51,584 nt of DNA from CAYLNH01 sp964384625 (GCA_964384625.1 CAYLNH010000016.1:1-51584); one strand, 5' to 3'. Counted from the first letter of the stretch, positions 8,211 through 17,948 are shown. The notes: a model not told the origin generated them from the sequence alone. Made by a program: numbers and translations.

Positions 8211-11200
8211 ATGGCCAGGCCCACTTACGAAGAGGTCCTCGAGCTCTACGACCAGAACCGCTACGTGGACGCCTATGCGGCCACGGAGCCGCTCTGGCGT
8301 GATGCTGCCGCGGCAGAACGTTTGTCGCTCGAGGAACTGGTTCTGGCGGGGCGCCTGGCTGTCCGGCTGGGCGGCAGCAAGGCCAGCCGTTATCTGTTCC
8401 GGCGGGCGGCGGCGCGTGAACCGGGCAACCCGCGTGTGCGGTTCTACTGCCGCTACGCGGCCCGCCGCGTGCGGGATATGTTTGAGGACCTGCGCGATCT
8501 GGACGCGGCCCCGGAGCTGGGCTGCGACGATCCCGAGACCGAAGCCGACTGGTTCTGCTGGCAGGCGATGATCTGGGCGTCGATGCGGAACTTCAGCCGG
8601 TCGCGTTCGATGCTGCGCCGGGCGGCGGGGCTCTTCGGTATTACCCCCTACTGGTTGTACAGCCAGGCTTTTCTGGCACTGCGCGAAGATGATTGGGACG
8701 GCGCGCTCGAAGCCATCGAAGAGGCGTGGGCGCGAAAGCCGACGATGCCGGGCATCGTGGCGTTGACCGGCGAGATCCTGACGAAGAAGGGGCGCTTCGA
8801 GGAAGCCGTCGACCGGATCACCGCGCAGGCGGCGGCCGGCCAGTCCTACGATGTTGCCAAGATCGGCGTCTGGTATTTGACCGCGCGCGCGGAACGCAGC
8901 CCCGAGGGGCGGCGGCAGGAACTGGCGCGGGCCGCCTGCCGGCAGGCCAACCGCCTGGCGCCGCTGGCGCCGCTGGCAGACCGTTTCACCCGTTCCGAAA
9001 TTGCCTGGTACAATTTCGACGCCGCCATGGTGATGAACGATCGCGAGGCGGTGCGCGAGCATGCTCAGGCCGGCCTCGGACCGTTCTTCGATACGGTTGT
9101 CAAGAACATGGATGAACACGGCAACGGCAAACTCAAGGTGCTGCCGTACAAGCCGGTGCAGCAGAAGCACGACACCTGCCTGCCGTCCAGTGTGGCGGCG
9201 GTCCTGAGTGTCTACGGCATGGAAATCGACCAGGAGGAACTGGCTGCCGTCATGACCTACGGCGGTACGCCGATCTGGCGCGTGCAGCATTGGGCCGCGA
9301 AACGCGGCCTGCTGACCCGCAATTTCCTGGTGACGCCGGAACTCGCCGGCAAACTGCTCGATGCGGACATCCCCTTTGCGCTGTCCTACCTGCAGGAGAC
9401 CTTCGCCCACGCGGTCGCGGCCATCGGTATCGATCATCACACCCAGACGGTGATCATCCACGACCCGAACTCACATCGGTGGACACGGTTCCTGCTGGAA
9501 CGTCTGAGCGCCAACGAAACGCCCTACGGACCGCATGGCCTGGTGGTGGCGCCGATGGAACAGGCGGCCGCCGTCGACGCCATCCTGCCGGCGGACTGGG
9601 AGTTGTATCGGGCGGAGCAAACGTTCTGGGAAGACGTCTACCGGCAGCGCCGCGACGAGGCCGACCGGATCGTCGATGAACTGGGGCAGGCGTATTCGGA
9701 CCACGCGTTGCCGTTGCGGCTGCAGGCCATTCGCGACACGCTCGGCGGCAAGCCGGGCGAGGGCCTGCGGATCCAGCGCCGGCTGTTGGAGCAATACCCG
9801 GATTGTCTGCCGCTGAAGAACGATATGCTCAACACGGTTTCACGCCTGGGCAACACGGCGCTGGCGCGCGAGATCCTCGGCAGCATCGTTGAACGCAGCA
9901 TCGTCCCGGGATTGTCGGAGAACAACAAGTGGCAGTACCCGCCGGCCACCTATGTCGTACGGTATGTCGATCTTCTGCGGATGTCCGACCAGAACCTGCC
10001 GAAGGCGCGGCGCCTGCTGAAAAAGGCGATGCGGCGCGAGCCGTTCTTCGCGGAATCGCTGCATGTTCTCGCGGATATGCTCGACCAGGAGCTGCGCTTC
10101 GAGGAAGCGCTGTTGCCGTACCGGCTGGCGGCGGACCTGGATCCGATCAACGATCATTACGCCGAAGCGCTGGCGCACGCCTACCGCCGGCTCGGGCGCG
10201 AGCAGGAAGGAATCGACTATATCCGCGGTCGCGTCTCGCGTCTCGGCAAGCTGGTGGACGGCGGCAACGCCTGGCAGGCGCTGGTGCGGGTCTACGACAT
10301 GTTCGGCTTCCCCGGCCGCGCCATCGAGTCCATGCGCCAGGCGCTGGTGGCTCATCCGGAAGACGATCGGCTGTTGGCGTTCGCGGTGTATTTCTGGGTG
10401 AACCAGGGATTCTGGGATGAGGCGTCTTCGGCACTGGCGCAGCTGGAGCAGAAAGGCGCCCGTGACCGATATCTCGACGCCGCCTGCCGCTACTACATGG
10501 CGGCCGGCCGCTGGCGTCAGGCCGTGCCGTTGTGCCGGGAATGGCTGGCCCGCGACCCGCTCAGCATGGGCGCGCGCGAGTGCTGGCTCGACTTGCACAA
10601 CATCGAAAACGGCACCGCCGCCGGCCTCGAGCTCGCCCGCACCTGGGTGGCGGAACACCCGGCCCGCGAAGACTTCGAGGAAGTCCTCTTCGGTCGCCTC
10701 GGTCATTTCTTTGCCGACCAGGAGCAGGAGGACCTGATGCGCGCCCGCGTGGCGCGTTCGGCCGAGGACGGCTGGGCCTGGCAGCAGTTGGGCCGGCTGC
10801 TGCTGGATCAGTACAGCGTGAAGCCCGCTTCGGAACGGGCCGACTTCGAAGCGGAGATCGAGGCAGTCCTGGACGAATGCGAACGTACCTGCCCGCACGA
10901 TCCGGCGACCGTCGGCCTGCGGGCCCGCTATACCGAGGCCCGCGGCGATGCCGCCGGCGCCGTCGAAATGTATGCCAAGGCGCTGGAGCTGAATCCGGAG
11001 TATGAGCCGTTTTACGACCGGCTCTGGCGGTGTTCGCGCGGGCTCGGCGCCGAGCAGTGGCAGGCTGTGCGGCAGCTCGCGGAAGAACGGCTGCGCCTGT
11101 GCCCCGGCCAACTGGGGCCGGCCAGGGCCCTGGCGCTGTTGATCGCCGAGCGCTTCGGGGTGGGCGCCGCGGAAGACGCGATCCGGCGCTGGCATGAGTT

Positions 11201-13394
11201 CGCCCCCAAAGACCCGTCCCTCGCCTATGCCGAAGCCGAACTGGAACTGCACCACGGCCGCAGCCGCGGCGGCGCATGCCGGGCGTTGGAGATTCTGGAA
11301 ACGGCGGTGGCGGATTTCCCGCATTATATGCCGCTGCACTATTCCCTGGCCGAGGCCTATCTCATCCACTTCCGCCGCGATGACAGTAGGAAAGTCTACG
11401 AGAGCATCCTGCAACGGGATCCGCCCAACAGCTATGCCCGCCGCCGTCTCGCCCACGCCCTGGCCCAGGAAGATAAGTACGACGATGCCCGCGGTATTCT
11501 CGAGACCGGCATCGACCTCGACCCGCTCGATGCCGGCATGCGGATGGCGCTGGCGGACCTCTACTGGCAGCAGTCGCAGTACGCCCAGGCGCTGCAGGTG
11601 TACGAGGACGGCGTCGAACAGATGCCCGAAAACATCGCCTTGCGCGAGGCAACCATCGAAGCGTTGCTCGATGTCGGCCGGCAGGAGGCTGCGGTTGAGA
11701 CCGCGCGCGGCATGGTCGAGGTCTTTCCCGACGGCTCCTACTGCTGGTATGTCCTCGGCAAGACCCTGGCGCGCTGCAGTTCGATCTCCAGCCGGCAGGA
11801 GGTCGAGGCGGCGTACAAGACCTCGTTGCGCTACAACGCCAGTCTGATGCAGGCCGTCGAAGAACTGGCCTTGATGCTGCTCGACCAGAAACGCATTGCC
11901 GACGCCCGCCAAGTTTTTGAGGAAGCCCTGCCGAGCCTGTACGGCAACGACCTTTGCCGCGCGCAATGCCGGCTGGCCTGGCTGACGCGCCGTTTCGGCG
12001 AGGGCGCCCGGGCGATCGAGGAGATCAAGGAGGTCCTGCAGGAGTTCCCGCTGAATGACACAGCCTGGGACCTCCTGATCCGTTGGCTGGAAGACGACAA
12101 GAATTGGAAAGAACTCAAGCGCGTGTTGAGCCGCGTGCCGCCGCCGCTGTTGGAGGACCCGGAATTCGATTGCCGGCGACTCGTACTGCTGGGCCGCGCC
12201 GGTTCCGAGACAGACGAACTCGACGCCGAGTGGGACGCGCTGCTCGAGAACTACCCGGACCACCACTTCGTCCATCTGGAACGCTTTGACGACCTCTGGG
12301 AGCAGGAACGCCATGACGCCGCCGCCGCCGTGCTGGCTGCGATCGAAACGCATCACCCGCGGTCGCCCTATGTGCTGGCCCGCAAAGTGAACGTTCTCTG
12401 CCAACAGGATGACCGGGACGCCGCGCTGGATGTCGCGCTGACCGTCTGGTTGATGCCCGGCGAGGACGAGCGCTGGCCGGAAAACGAATGTTGGCGCGCG
12501 CTTGAAACCCATCGCGACTGGGTCCTGCCGGCGATCGATCGCGCGCTCGCCGCGATGCAGGACGGCGAGAAAATCCGACCCTGTGCACTGGATCGGCTGG
12601 TCGATGACCTCGCCGACGTCATGCGGCAGGATGACGACGGCGACCGGCCGCGGCCGGTATCGGAGCAGCAGCCGTTCCTGGAGCGCTACCACAGCCTGTT
12701 GGCCGCGCTTGACGAGGCGACGTGGCCCACCGCTGAAGCCCGCAGTACCGTGTTCAATAAACTGGTGGAACTCGGCGACGTCGAAACCGTCCTGAACTAT
12801 CGCGATGCACATCCGGACGAGAGTCGGACGGCCGCGCCGATCTGGCAGAGCATCGGCTATGCTCTGTCGTCGTCGGACCGCTGGCGTGAGTGCTGCGACT
12901 GGATGGCGGACTGGCGGGAACACCCCGGGCTGCGGATGTGTTTTATCGCGGACCTGGCGATGTCCCAGCGCTGCCTGGAAGATCTGGAGGGTGTGTTTGA
13001 AACGAGTCTTGACGCGGTTCGACTGCTTGAACACGATCACACGACGCAGTTTCACCTCGTTAATGTCTGTGAGAGCGCGTTGCGGCTTGGCCGGCTCGAG
13101 GCCTTCGTCGAGTTGATGTCGGAGCATGAGCCCTGGGACGAAGACCGCTACGAAGGCTGCTGGCTGCCGGGAGTCTTTGACGGCCTGCCGGCTCTGCTGC
13201 GCAGTTTCCTGCAGCTGACGGCGGGGACGTCGGCGGCGGCGCGCCGAAGCGCCCTGCGGGAAATCTTCCGCACGGCTCGGGGCGATGATCGCCGGGCCTG
13301 GGTGCCGCAGACCGCGGAACAACTGGTGTCTTCGGAGTTGGGCTTCTTCCAGCGGAAGTGGCTCTACCTGTGCCATTGGGTGTTGGGCAGGTAG
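8211..13394 (+). CDS. Giant tetratricopeptide-repeat protein with C39-like peptidase domain
   Basis: A 1727-residue protein made almost wholly of TPR-type helix pairs (for example LNPEYEPFYDRLW, FPDGSYCWYVLGKTLAR, LGNTALAREILG). Around residues 310-450 a papain-like/C39-type domain is inserted: Cys323 in HDTCLPSSVAAVL, His400 in FAHAVAAIGID and Asp418 in IHDPN are spaced as in the catalytic triad of that clan. No signal peptide or membrane segment is obvious, so it is probably cytoplasmic. C39 domains cleave double-glycine leaders, but C39-like domains also occur in regulatory TPR proteins, so the substrate is open. AAGGGA precedes the ATG. The gene follows trpB2 by 36 bases and could share its transcript. 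Confidence 0.88.
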   Translation: MARPTYEEVLELYDQNRYVDAYAATEPLWRDAAAAERLSLEELVLAGRLAVRLGGSKASRYLFRRAAAREPGNPRVRFYCRYAARRVRDMFEDLRDLDAAPELGCDDPETEADWFCWQAMIWASMRNFSRSRSMLRRAAGLFGITPYWLYSQAFLALREDDWDGALEAIEEAWARKPTMPGIVALTGEILTKKGRFEEAVDRITAQAAAGQSYDVAKIGVWYLTARAERSPEGRRQELARAACRQANRLAPLAPLADRFTRSEIAWYNFDAAMVMNDREAVREHAQAGLGPFFDTVVKNMDEHGNGKLKVLPYKPVQQKHDTCLPSSVAAVLSVYGMEIDQEELAAVMTYGGTPIWRVQHWAAKRGLLTRNFLVTPELAGKLLDADIPFALSYLQETFAHAVAAIGIDHHTQTVIIHDPNSHRWTRFLLERLSANETPYGPHGLVVAPMEQAAAVDAILPADWELYRAEQTFWEDVYRQRRDEADRIVDELGQAYSDHALPLRLQAIRDTLGGKPGEGLRIQRRLLEQYPDCLPLKNDMLNTVSRLGNTALAREILGSIVERSIVPGLSENNKWQYPPATYVVRYVDLLRMSDQNLPKARRLLKKAMRREPFFAESLHVLADMLDQELRFEEALLPYRLAADLDPINDHYAEALAHAYRRLGREQEGIDYIRGRVSRLGKLVDGGNAWQALVRVYDMFGFPGRAIESMRQALVAHPEDDRLLAFAVYFWVNQGFWDEASSALAQLEQKGARDRYLDAACRYYMAAGRWRQAVPLCREWLARDPLSMGARECWLDLHNIENGTAAGLELARTWVAEHPAREDFEEVLFGRLGHFFADQEQEDLMRARVARSAEDGWAWQQLGRLLLDQYSVKPASERADFEAEIEAVLDECERTCPHDPATVGLRARYTEARGDAAGAVEMYAKALELNPEYEPFYDRLWRCSRGLGAEQWQAVRQLAEERLRLCPGQLGPARALALLIAERFGVGAAEDAIRRWHEFAPKDPSLAYAEAELELHHGRSRGGACRALEILETAVADFPHYMPLHYSLAEAYLIHFRRDDSRKVYESILQRDPPNSYARRRLAHALAQEDKYDDARGILETGIDLDPLDAGMRMALADLYWQQSQYAQALQVYEDGVEQMPENIALREATIEALLDVGRQEAAVETARGMVEVFPDGSYCWYVLGKTLARCSSISSRQEVEAAYKTSLRYNASLMQAVEELALMLLDQKRIADARQVFEEALPSLYGNDLCRAQCRLAWLTRRFGEGARAIEEIKEVLQEFPLNDTAWDLLIRWLEDDKNWKELKRVLSRVPPPLLEDPEFDCRRLVLLGRAGSETDELDAEWDALLENYPDHHFVHLERFDDLWEQERHDAAAAVLAAIETHHPRSPYVLARKVNVLCQQDDRDAALDVALTVWLMPGEDERWPENECWRALETHRDWVLPAIDRALAAMQDGEKIRPCALDRLVDDLADVMRQDDDGDRPRPVSEQQPFLERYHSLLAALDEATWPTAEARSTVFNKLVELGDVETVLNYRDAHPDESRTAAPIWQSIGYALSSSDRWRECCDWMADWREHPGLRMCFIADLAMSQRCLEDLEGVFETSLDAVRLLEHDHTTQFHLVNVCESALRLGRLEAFVELMSEHEPWDEDRYEGCWLPGVFDGLPALLRSFLQLTAGTSAAARRSALREIFRTARGDDRRAWVPQTAEQLVSSELGFFQRKWLYLCHWVLGR

Positions 13395-13590
13395 CTGCAC
13401 CCGCCGCGAAAAGGGCGGGATCAAGGTTTGTCGCGGCGGGAGCGCGTCAATAATGACGCGAAGCAGTAACCGGATGCACGCGGTCTTCGTGTTCCGTGTT
13501 CCGTGTTCCGTGTCCGGTGTCTTGCATCTGGCATCTTGACTTCGATCCGGTACATTGTCTGACTTCAATGGAAAGATGAAAAGGTGGATC
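13395..13590. repeat. Gene-end hairpin, 39-bp dispersed repeat and heptamer microsatellite
   Basis: Just after the TPR gene stop a 9-bp inverted repeat (CCCGCCGCG at 13400-13408, CGCGGCGGG at 13432-13440) could terminate transcription. A 39-bp element at 13442-13480 recurs once at 16477-16515 with one mismatch and contains a hairpin (CGCGTCA-ATAA-TGACGCG). From 13489 to about 13537 runs a 7-bp repeat: GTGTTCC three times, then GTGTCCG, GTGTCTT, GCATCTG and GCATCTT. The ribosome site AAAAGGTGG for the next gene is at 13580-13588. Confidence 0.75.
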
Positions 13591-14796
13591 ATGAGCAAGA
13601 CTGTTCTGTTTCTGGCTGACGGGATGGCCGATGAATCGCTGGATGAACTCGACGGCAAGACGCCCGTCGAGTATGCGCATACACCGAATATGGATCGCAT
13701 TGCCAGGGAGGGGGCCAGCGGCACGTTTCTGACGTTGCCCGATGCCTTTCCGACATCGTCGGACGTGGCGAATATGTCCGTCCTCGGTTACGATCTGGAG
13801 AAGTATTACGTCGGTCGCGGAGCGCTGGAAGCATTGAGCCAGGGCATTGATTTGCAGCCCGGCGACATTGCCTATCGCTGCAATCTGGTCTACGCCGCCG
13901 ACGGCACGCTGATCGATTATTCCGGCGGCCATATCAAGAACGAGGACTCGCGGAAGATCATGAAGGACCTGGCGACCGAGTACAACTGTGAGGACTTCTC
14001 ATTCTATCCCGGCGTCAGCTACCGCAACCTGCTGATCCTGCACGGCGGCAAGTTTACCGATAAGATCAACTACGAAAAGCCCGACGCCTCTCAAGACATG
14101 AGGATCGACGATATCCTGCCCAAACCCGTGGCCGGCGAACCGAAATCGGAGGAGACCTGCGCGTTCCTGATCGATCTGATGATGAAGACGCGGCCCTTCC
14201 TGCAGGAGCACCCGGTGAATGCCGAGCGCGAGCAGCCGGCGAACATGATCTGGCCGTGGAGCGGCGGGCCGAAGCCGGCCATGGCGCCGTTCGAAGAGAA
14301 GTACGGCGTCAAGGGCGCAATCATCTCGGCGGTGGACGTTATCTTCGGTCTCGGTGCGGCCGCCGGCATGGAGCGGATCCAGGTCGAGGGCGCCACCGGC
14401 TTTATCGACACGAACTACGAAGGCAAAGCCGATGCCGCCGTCGATGCACTGGAAAGGAACGATTTCGTCTATGTCCACCTCGAGGCCATCGACGAGTGCG
14501 GCCACATGGGCGACCTCGAGAAGAAGATCATGGCGATCGAGGACTTCGATCGCCGGCTGATGAGCCGCGTCATGGAGAAATTGGACGGCCGGGAGATTAC
14601 CTATGCAATCCTGCCGGACCACCCTGTGCCGATCAAGTTGCGGTGTCACACGCGCGAACCCGTACCTGTCGCCGTCTGCGGCCCGAAGATCCGACCTGAC
14701 GGCATCCAGACCTACGGCGAACACACAGCCCTCGCCGGCTCTCTCGGCCTTCTGAGAAAGGACGAACTGATGAAGCTCATCCTGGGGATTATATAG
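13591..14796 (+). CDS. ApgM-family cofactor-independent phosphoglycerate mutase / proposed homoserine kinase
   Basis: A 401-residue member of the alkaline-phosphatase superfamily branch that includes archaeal-type phosphoglycerate mutase. The N-terminus FLADGMADE carries a metal-binding Asp (residue 10), SSDVANMSVLGYD the probable nucleophilic serine (residues 56-57), and VHLEAIDECGHMGD plus ILPDHPVPIKLRCHTREPVP the later metal ligands. Bacterial members of this subfamily have been proposed to be homoserine kinases replacing ThrB, a reaction in threonine synthesis; others interconvert 3- and 2-phosphoglycerate. Sequence alone does not decide, and no thr genes are adjacent. The ATG at 13591 directly follows a purine-rich ribosome site. 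Confidence 0.88.
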   Translation: MSKTVLFLADGMADESLDELDGKTPVEYAHTPNMDRIAREGASGTFLTLPDAFPTSSDVANMSVLGYDLEKYYVGRGALEALSQGIDLQPGDIAYRCNLVYAADGTLIDYSGGHIKNEDSRKIMKDLATEYNCEDFSFYPGVSYRNLLILHGGKFTDKINYEKPDASQDMRIDDILPKPVAGEPKSEETCAFLIDLMMKTRPFLQEHPVNAEREQPANMIWPWSGGPKPAMAPFEEKYGVKGAIISAVDVIFGLGAAAGMERIQVEGATGFIDTNYEGKADAAVDALERNDFVYVHLEAIDECGHMGDLEKKIMAIEDFDRRLMSRVMEKLDGREITYAILPDHPVPIKLRCHTREPVPVAVCGPKIRPDGIQTYGEHTALAGSLGLLRKDELMKLILGII

Positions 14797-14986
14797 CAGG
14801 TCGTCATTGGTCATTGACGCAGTCTCCGAGCGAGGCCGAAGTGAGCATTGGTGTGGCGTCCGCGATTTTCGCCGCGACCTGTTCGAATTTGATCTGACGA
14901 CTACAGTCGACTAAAGTCGACGACAACCGACCCGCCGTTGCCTGCCGGGCTGTGGCGCGCCAAGTTTCAACCGATTGGATATGCTG
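14797..14986. other. Short intergenic region with small repeats
   Basis: 190 bases. The heptamer GTCATTG occurs twice in tandem (14803-14816). Short alternating CGAC/GTCGAC motifs occur around 14898-14930 (ACAGTCGACTAAAGTCGACG). No gene is seen. The promoter of the sulfatase should be here, but none is convincing. Confidence 0.5.
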
Positions 14987-16465
14987 ATGTCACAACCCAA
15001 TGTTCTGGTTGTCATGAGCGATCAACACCGGGCCGACGCCATGGGCTGCGCCGGTGACGCGGTGCTGCAGACGCCGAATATCGATCGCCTCGCAGCCGGG
15101 GGCGCGCGCTTCACGAATGCGTACTGCCCGTTTCCGCTTTGCGGCCCCAGCCGCATGGCGTTTATGACCGGCCGCCACCCGTATGAGATTGGCATCTGGT
15201 CCAACGAACACGCGCTCAACAGCGACCACCCAACGTTTGCCCACGCGTTCCTTGCCGCCGGCTATGAAACCGTGCTCTCCGGGCGGATGCACTTCGTCGG
15301 CGGCGACCAGCGCCATGGTTTCGAACGACGGTTGATCGGCGATGTGCCCGAGTGCGACTACCTGTCTGCCGGCTGGAAGTTGAGCCGTGTGTTGGGCGAC
15401 CTGCGGGACACGCCCGGCTGCAACAAAGTCGGCGTGCTCAAGAGCGGCCCGGGCGAGAGCGGTTACCTCGCCTATGACGAAGCGGTGACCGCCGCAACGG
15501 TCGACTGGCTGCGGCAGCGGTCGAGTGAATCGCCGTTTCTGTTGACGGTTGGTTACGCCATGCCGCATTGCCCGTTCGTATGCCGTCCCGATGACTTTGC
15601 GTACTACGCCGAGCGCATCGCGAAGGAGGACCTGCCGCAGCAGGAGGCGCCGCTGCACCCGGCCATGCAACGTTGGCAGCAAGCTTGTGATTTGCAGCCC
15701 CAGCCGGACCTCGACGCCCAATGGCGGACATGCGTGGCGTATTACGGCATGTGCGCGCATCTGGATCGCCAGATCGGCGCCGTGCTTGCCGCGCTGGAAG
15801 ACGCCGGTGAACTGGCGAATACGATCATCGTTTACACGTCCGACCACGGCGAGATGTTGGGGGATCACGGATTGTGGTGGAAAAGCACGTTCTACGACGG
15901 CGCCGCGAAGGTACCGTTCATCCTGTCGTGGCCGGGGCATGCCCCCGAGGGCAGGGCGGTCTCAGCGAATGCGAGTCTGATCGATATCGGCGAAACGCTG
16001 TGCGCCCTGGCGGGCATCGCGGGATTGCCGAAGGCGAGTGGCCGCGATCTGCGGCCGTTGCTGCAGGGCGACATGGCGCCGACCTGGGACGACACGATCT
16101 GGACCGAACTGGCGCGGGCCGGCGGACCGCCGCAGGCCGTGGGGCCGGCACGCATGGTTCGGTCCGGACCATGGAAGTACAACTTCTACTACAACGACCG
16201 CCCGGAGTTATTCAACGTGGTGGAGGACCCCGAGGAACGGCACGACCGCTGGGACGATCCCGACTGCAGGGAGGTCCTTGAGGAAATGCACATCAAATGC
16301 CTTGACAGTTGGAGTCCGCTGGATGTCCAGCGCCGACTGGCCTGGACGCGCGAAGAACTCAAGCTCTGCGGCAAGTGGGTGGACAAGGTGCAGCCGCCGA
16401 ATGCCGATCCCTTATGGTTCGGCGACGCTGACCCCGAGAATCGGGTGGATCCGGTGGAGCAGTGA
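14987..16465 (+). CDS. Sulfatase (formylglycine-dependent)
   Basis: A 492-residue type I sulfatase. The N-terminal metal-binding stretch (LVVMSDQHRADAMGC) is followed by the maturation motif CGPSR within CPFPLCGPSRMAFMTGRHP, whose cysteine would be oxidised to formylglycine by an FGE or anaerobic sulfatase-maturing enzyme encoded elsewhere. Further ligands lie in YTSDHGEMLGDHGLWWKSTFYDG. It hydrolyses a sulfate ester from an organic substrate, often a sulfated polysaccharide. No signal peptide is seen, so it may be cytoplasmic. Starts at 14981 or the TTG at 14975 are possible; 14987 places the family strand closest to the N-terminus. A short hairpin repeat follows the stop. Confidence 0.93.
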   Translation: MSQPNVLVVMSDQHRADAMGCAGDAVLQTPNIDRLAAGGARFTNAYCPFPLCGPSRMAFMTGRHPYEIGIWSNEHALNSDHPTFAHAFLAAGYETVLSGRMHFVGGDQRHGFERRLIGDVPECDYLSAGWKLSRVLGDLRDTPGCNKVGVLKSGPGESGYLAYDEAVTAATVDWLRQRSSESPFLLTVGYAMPHCPFVCRPDDFAYYAERIAKEDLPQQEAPLHPAMQRWQQACDLQPQPDLDAQWRTCVAYYGMCAHLDRQIGAVLAALEDAGELANTIIVYTSDHGEMLGDHGLWWKSTFYDGAAKVPFILSWPGHAPEGRAVSANASLIDIGETLCALAGIAGLPKASGRDLRPLLQGDMAPTWDDTIWTELARAGGPPQAVGPARMVRSGPWKYNFYYNDRPELFNVVEDPEERHDRWDDPDCREVLEEMHIKCLDSWSPLDVQRRLAWTREELKLCGKWVDKVQPPNADPLWFGDADPENRVDPVEQ

Positions 16466-16685
16466 TACGGTGGGGGGCGCGTCAATAATGACGCGAAACA
16501 GTAACCGGATGCACGGGACTCCCGTGTCTTGTGCTTGGCTCCCGCTGTCAAACGCAAAGCTGTAGTGTCTGGAGAGCGGCAGGTGCTCAGCAGTATTGTG
16601 CATTGCGTGTTGAACCCCTTCGGTCACCCCGTAAAGTACTGGCTTTGTTGCCCCATTTCGGAACGCAAATCAAGGAGTGCATACC
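16466..16685. repeat. Second copy of the 39-bp hairpin repeat
   Basis: The element at 16477-16515 matches 13442-13480 in 38 of 39 positions and again lies directly after a gene end. It too is followed by GTGTCTT-like sequence. The remaining bases lead to the GTG start of the oxidoreductase; AAGGAG at 16672-16677 is its ribosome site. No promoter was confidently recognised. Confidence 0.8.
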
Positions 16686-17798
16686 GTGGCAAAGAAGAAG
16701 AACAAAGTGAACGTCGGCGTCGTCGGCTGCGGCAATATCAGTGGCATATATTTCCGGCAGATGACCCAGGTGTTTGACGTCCTCGACGTTGTCGCCGCGG
16801 CGGATCTCGACAAGAGCCGCGCGAAGGCCGCCTGTGAAGAATACGGCGTCAAGAAGGCCTGCACCGTCAAGCAGATGCTGGCCGACAAAAGCATTGATAT
16901 CATCGTCAACCTGACGATCCCGAATGCGCACTACGAGGTGGCCAAGGCGGCCGTCGCCGCCGGTAAGTCGGTGCATAATGAAAAGCCGTTTACAATTACC
17001 CGCGAGCAGGGCCAGGAGGTCCTGGATATCGCCAAAAAGAAAAAGGTCCTGACCGGTTCCGCGCCGGACACGTTCATGGGCGCCGGTCTGCAGACCTGCC
17101 GCAAGCTGATTGACGACGGCTGGATCGGCGACCCCGTCGGGTTCTCGGCGCACCTGTTGTGCCACGGTCATGAAAGCTGGCATCCGTCGCCGGAGTTTTA
17201 CTACAAGGTGGGCGGCGGCCCGATGTTCGATATGGGCCCGTATTACGTGACCGCACTGGTCAGTCTGCTGGGTCCGGTTAAACGCGTCTCCGGCGCGACC
17301 AAGAAGGGCTTCGAAGAACGCGTCATCACCAGTGAACCGAAATACGGCAAGAAGGTCAAGGTCGAAGTCCCGACGCATGTCTGCGGCCTGCTGGACTTCG
17401 CCAACGGCGTCACCGGCACGATTGTCACGAGCTTCGACGTCTGGGGCGCGGAGCATCCGCCGATCGAGATCTACGGCACCGAAGGCACGCTGTGGGTGCC
17501 GGACCCGAACGGCTTCGGCGGACCGGTCCGCGTCAAGCGCGCCGGCGGCGAGGTCCAGGAAGTCCCGCTGACCCATCAGTATGCCGAGAACAGTCGCGGC
17601 ATCGGCGCCGCCGACATGGCGTACGCCTTGCTCGAGGGCCGCCAGAACCGGTGCAACGGCGACATGGCCTTCCACGTGCTCGATATCATGCACGCCATCC
17701 ACGACGCTTCCGACAAGGGCAAAGCGATCAAGCTGAAGACCACCTGCAAGCGGCCGGCCCCGATGCCCATGAACCCGCTTCGCGGCCAGGTCAACTAA
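16686..17798 (+). CDS. Gfo/Idh/MocA-family NAD(P)-dependent oxidoreductase
   Basis: A 370-residue dehydrogenase. An N-terminal Rossmann fold contains the dinucleotide motif VGVVGCGNISG and the NLTIPNAHYEVAKAAVAAGKSVHNEKPF segment, whose lysine in the EKP motif is the family's catalytic and cofactor-binding residue. The C-terminal half is the usual alpha/beta substrate domain (GGPMFDMGPYYVTAL). Such enzymes oxidise or reduce sugars, inositols or related polyols; together with the adjacent sulfatase this hints at carbohydrate use. The GTG at 16686 is preferred to the upstream GTG at 16677 because the latter lies inside the AAGGAG ribosome site. A strong terminator follows. Confidence 0.93.
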   Translation: MAKKKNKVNVGVVGCGNISGIYFRQMTQVFDVLDVVAAADLDKSRAKAACEEYGVKKACTVKQMLADKSIDIIVNLTIPNAHYEVAKAAVAAGKSVHNEKPFTITREQGQEVLDIAKKKKVLTGSAPDTFMGAGLQTCRKLIDDGWIGDPVGFSAHLLCHGHESWHPSPEFYYKVGGGPMFDMGPYYVTALVSLLGPVKRVSGATKKGFEERVITSEPKYGKKVKVEVPTHVCGLLDFANGVTGTIVTSFDVWGAEHPPIEIYGTEGTLWVPDPNGFGGPVRVKRAGGEVQEVPLTHQYAENSRGIGAADMAYALLEGRQNRCNGDMAFHVLDIMHAIHDASDKGKAIKLKTTCKRPAPMPMNPLRGQVN

Positions 17799-17823
17799 CG
17801 CCGGCCACATCACGCAAGATTCA

Positions 17824-17861
17824 ACGCCCGCACCATCCCGGTGCGGGCGTCTTCTTCTTCC
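17824..17861 (+). terminator. Intrinsic terminator after the Gfo/Idh/MocA gene
   Basis: An 11-bp perfect stem (ACGCCCGCACC, 17824-17834; GGTGCGGGCGT, 17840-17850) with a five-base loop is followed by the T-rich run CTTCTTCTTCC. It lies 25 bases past the stop codon. Confidence 0.9.
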
Positions 17862-17948
17862 GACAAGGTGGGAGGGGCTATCATGCCGCGACCTTCTCAC
17901 TGGCCCAATCTTGTCAGTATGCGTTGTCGGTATCCCACGCCTTGCACA

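Noticed and set aside
6759..9461. Very long minus-strand open frame (about 900 residues)
   Set aside because: It is antisense to trpB2 and the TPR gene. Its composition (Arg, His, Gln rich, no family motif) is that of a GC-rich shadow frame.
9840..13724. Minus-strand open frame of about 1290 residues
   Set aside because: Mirror of the TPR gene in GC-rich codons; low-complexity RRP/AQ text, no domain, while the plus strand has clear TPR and C39-like features.
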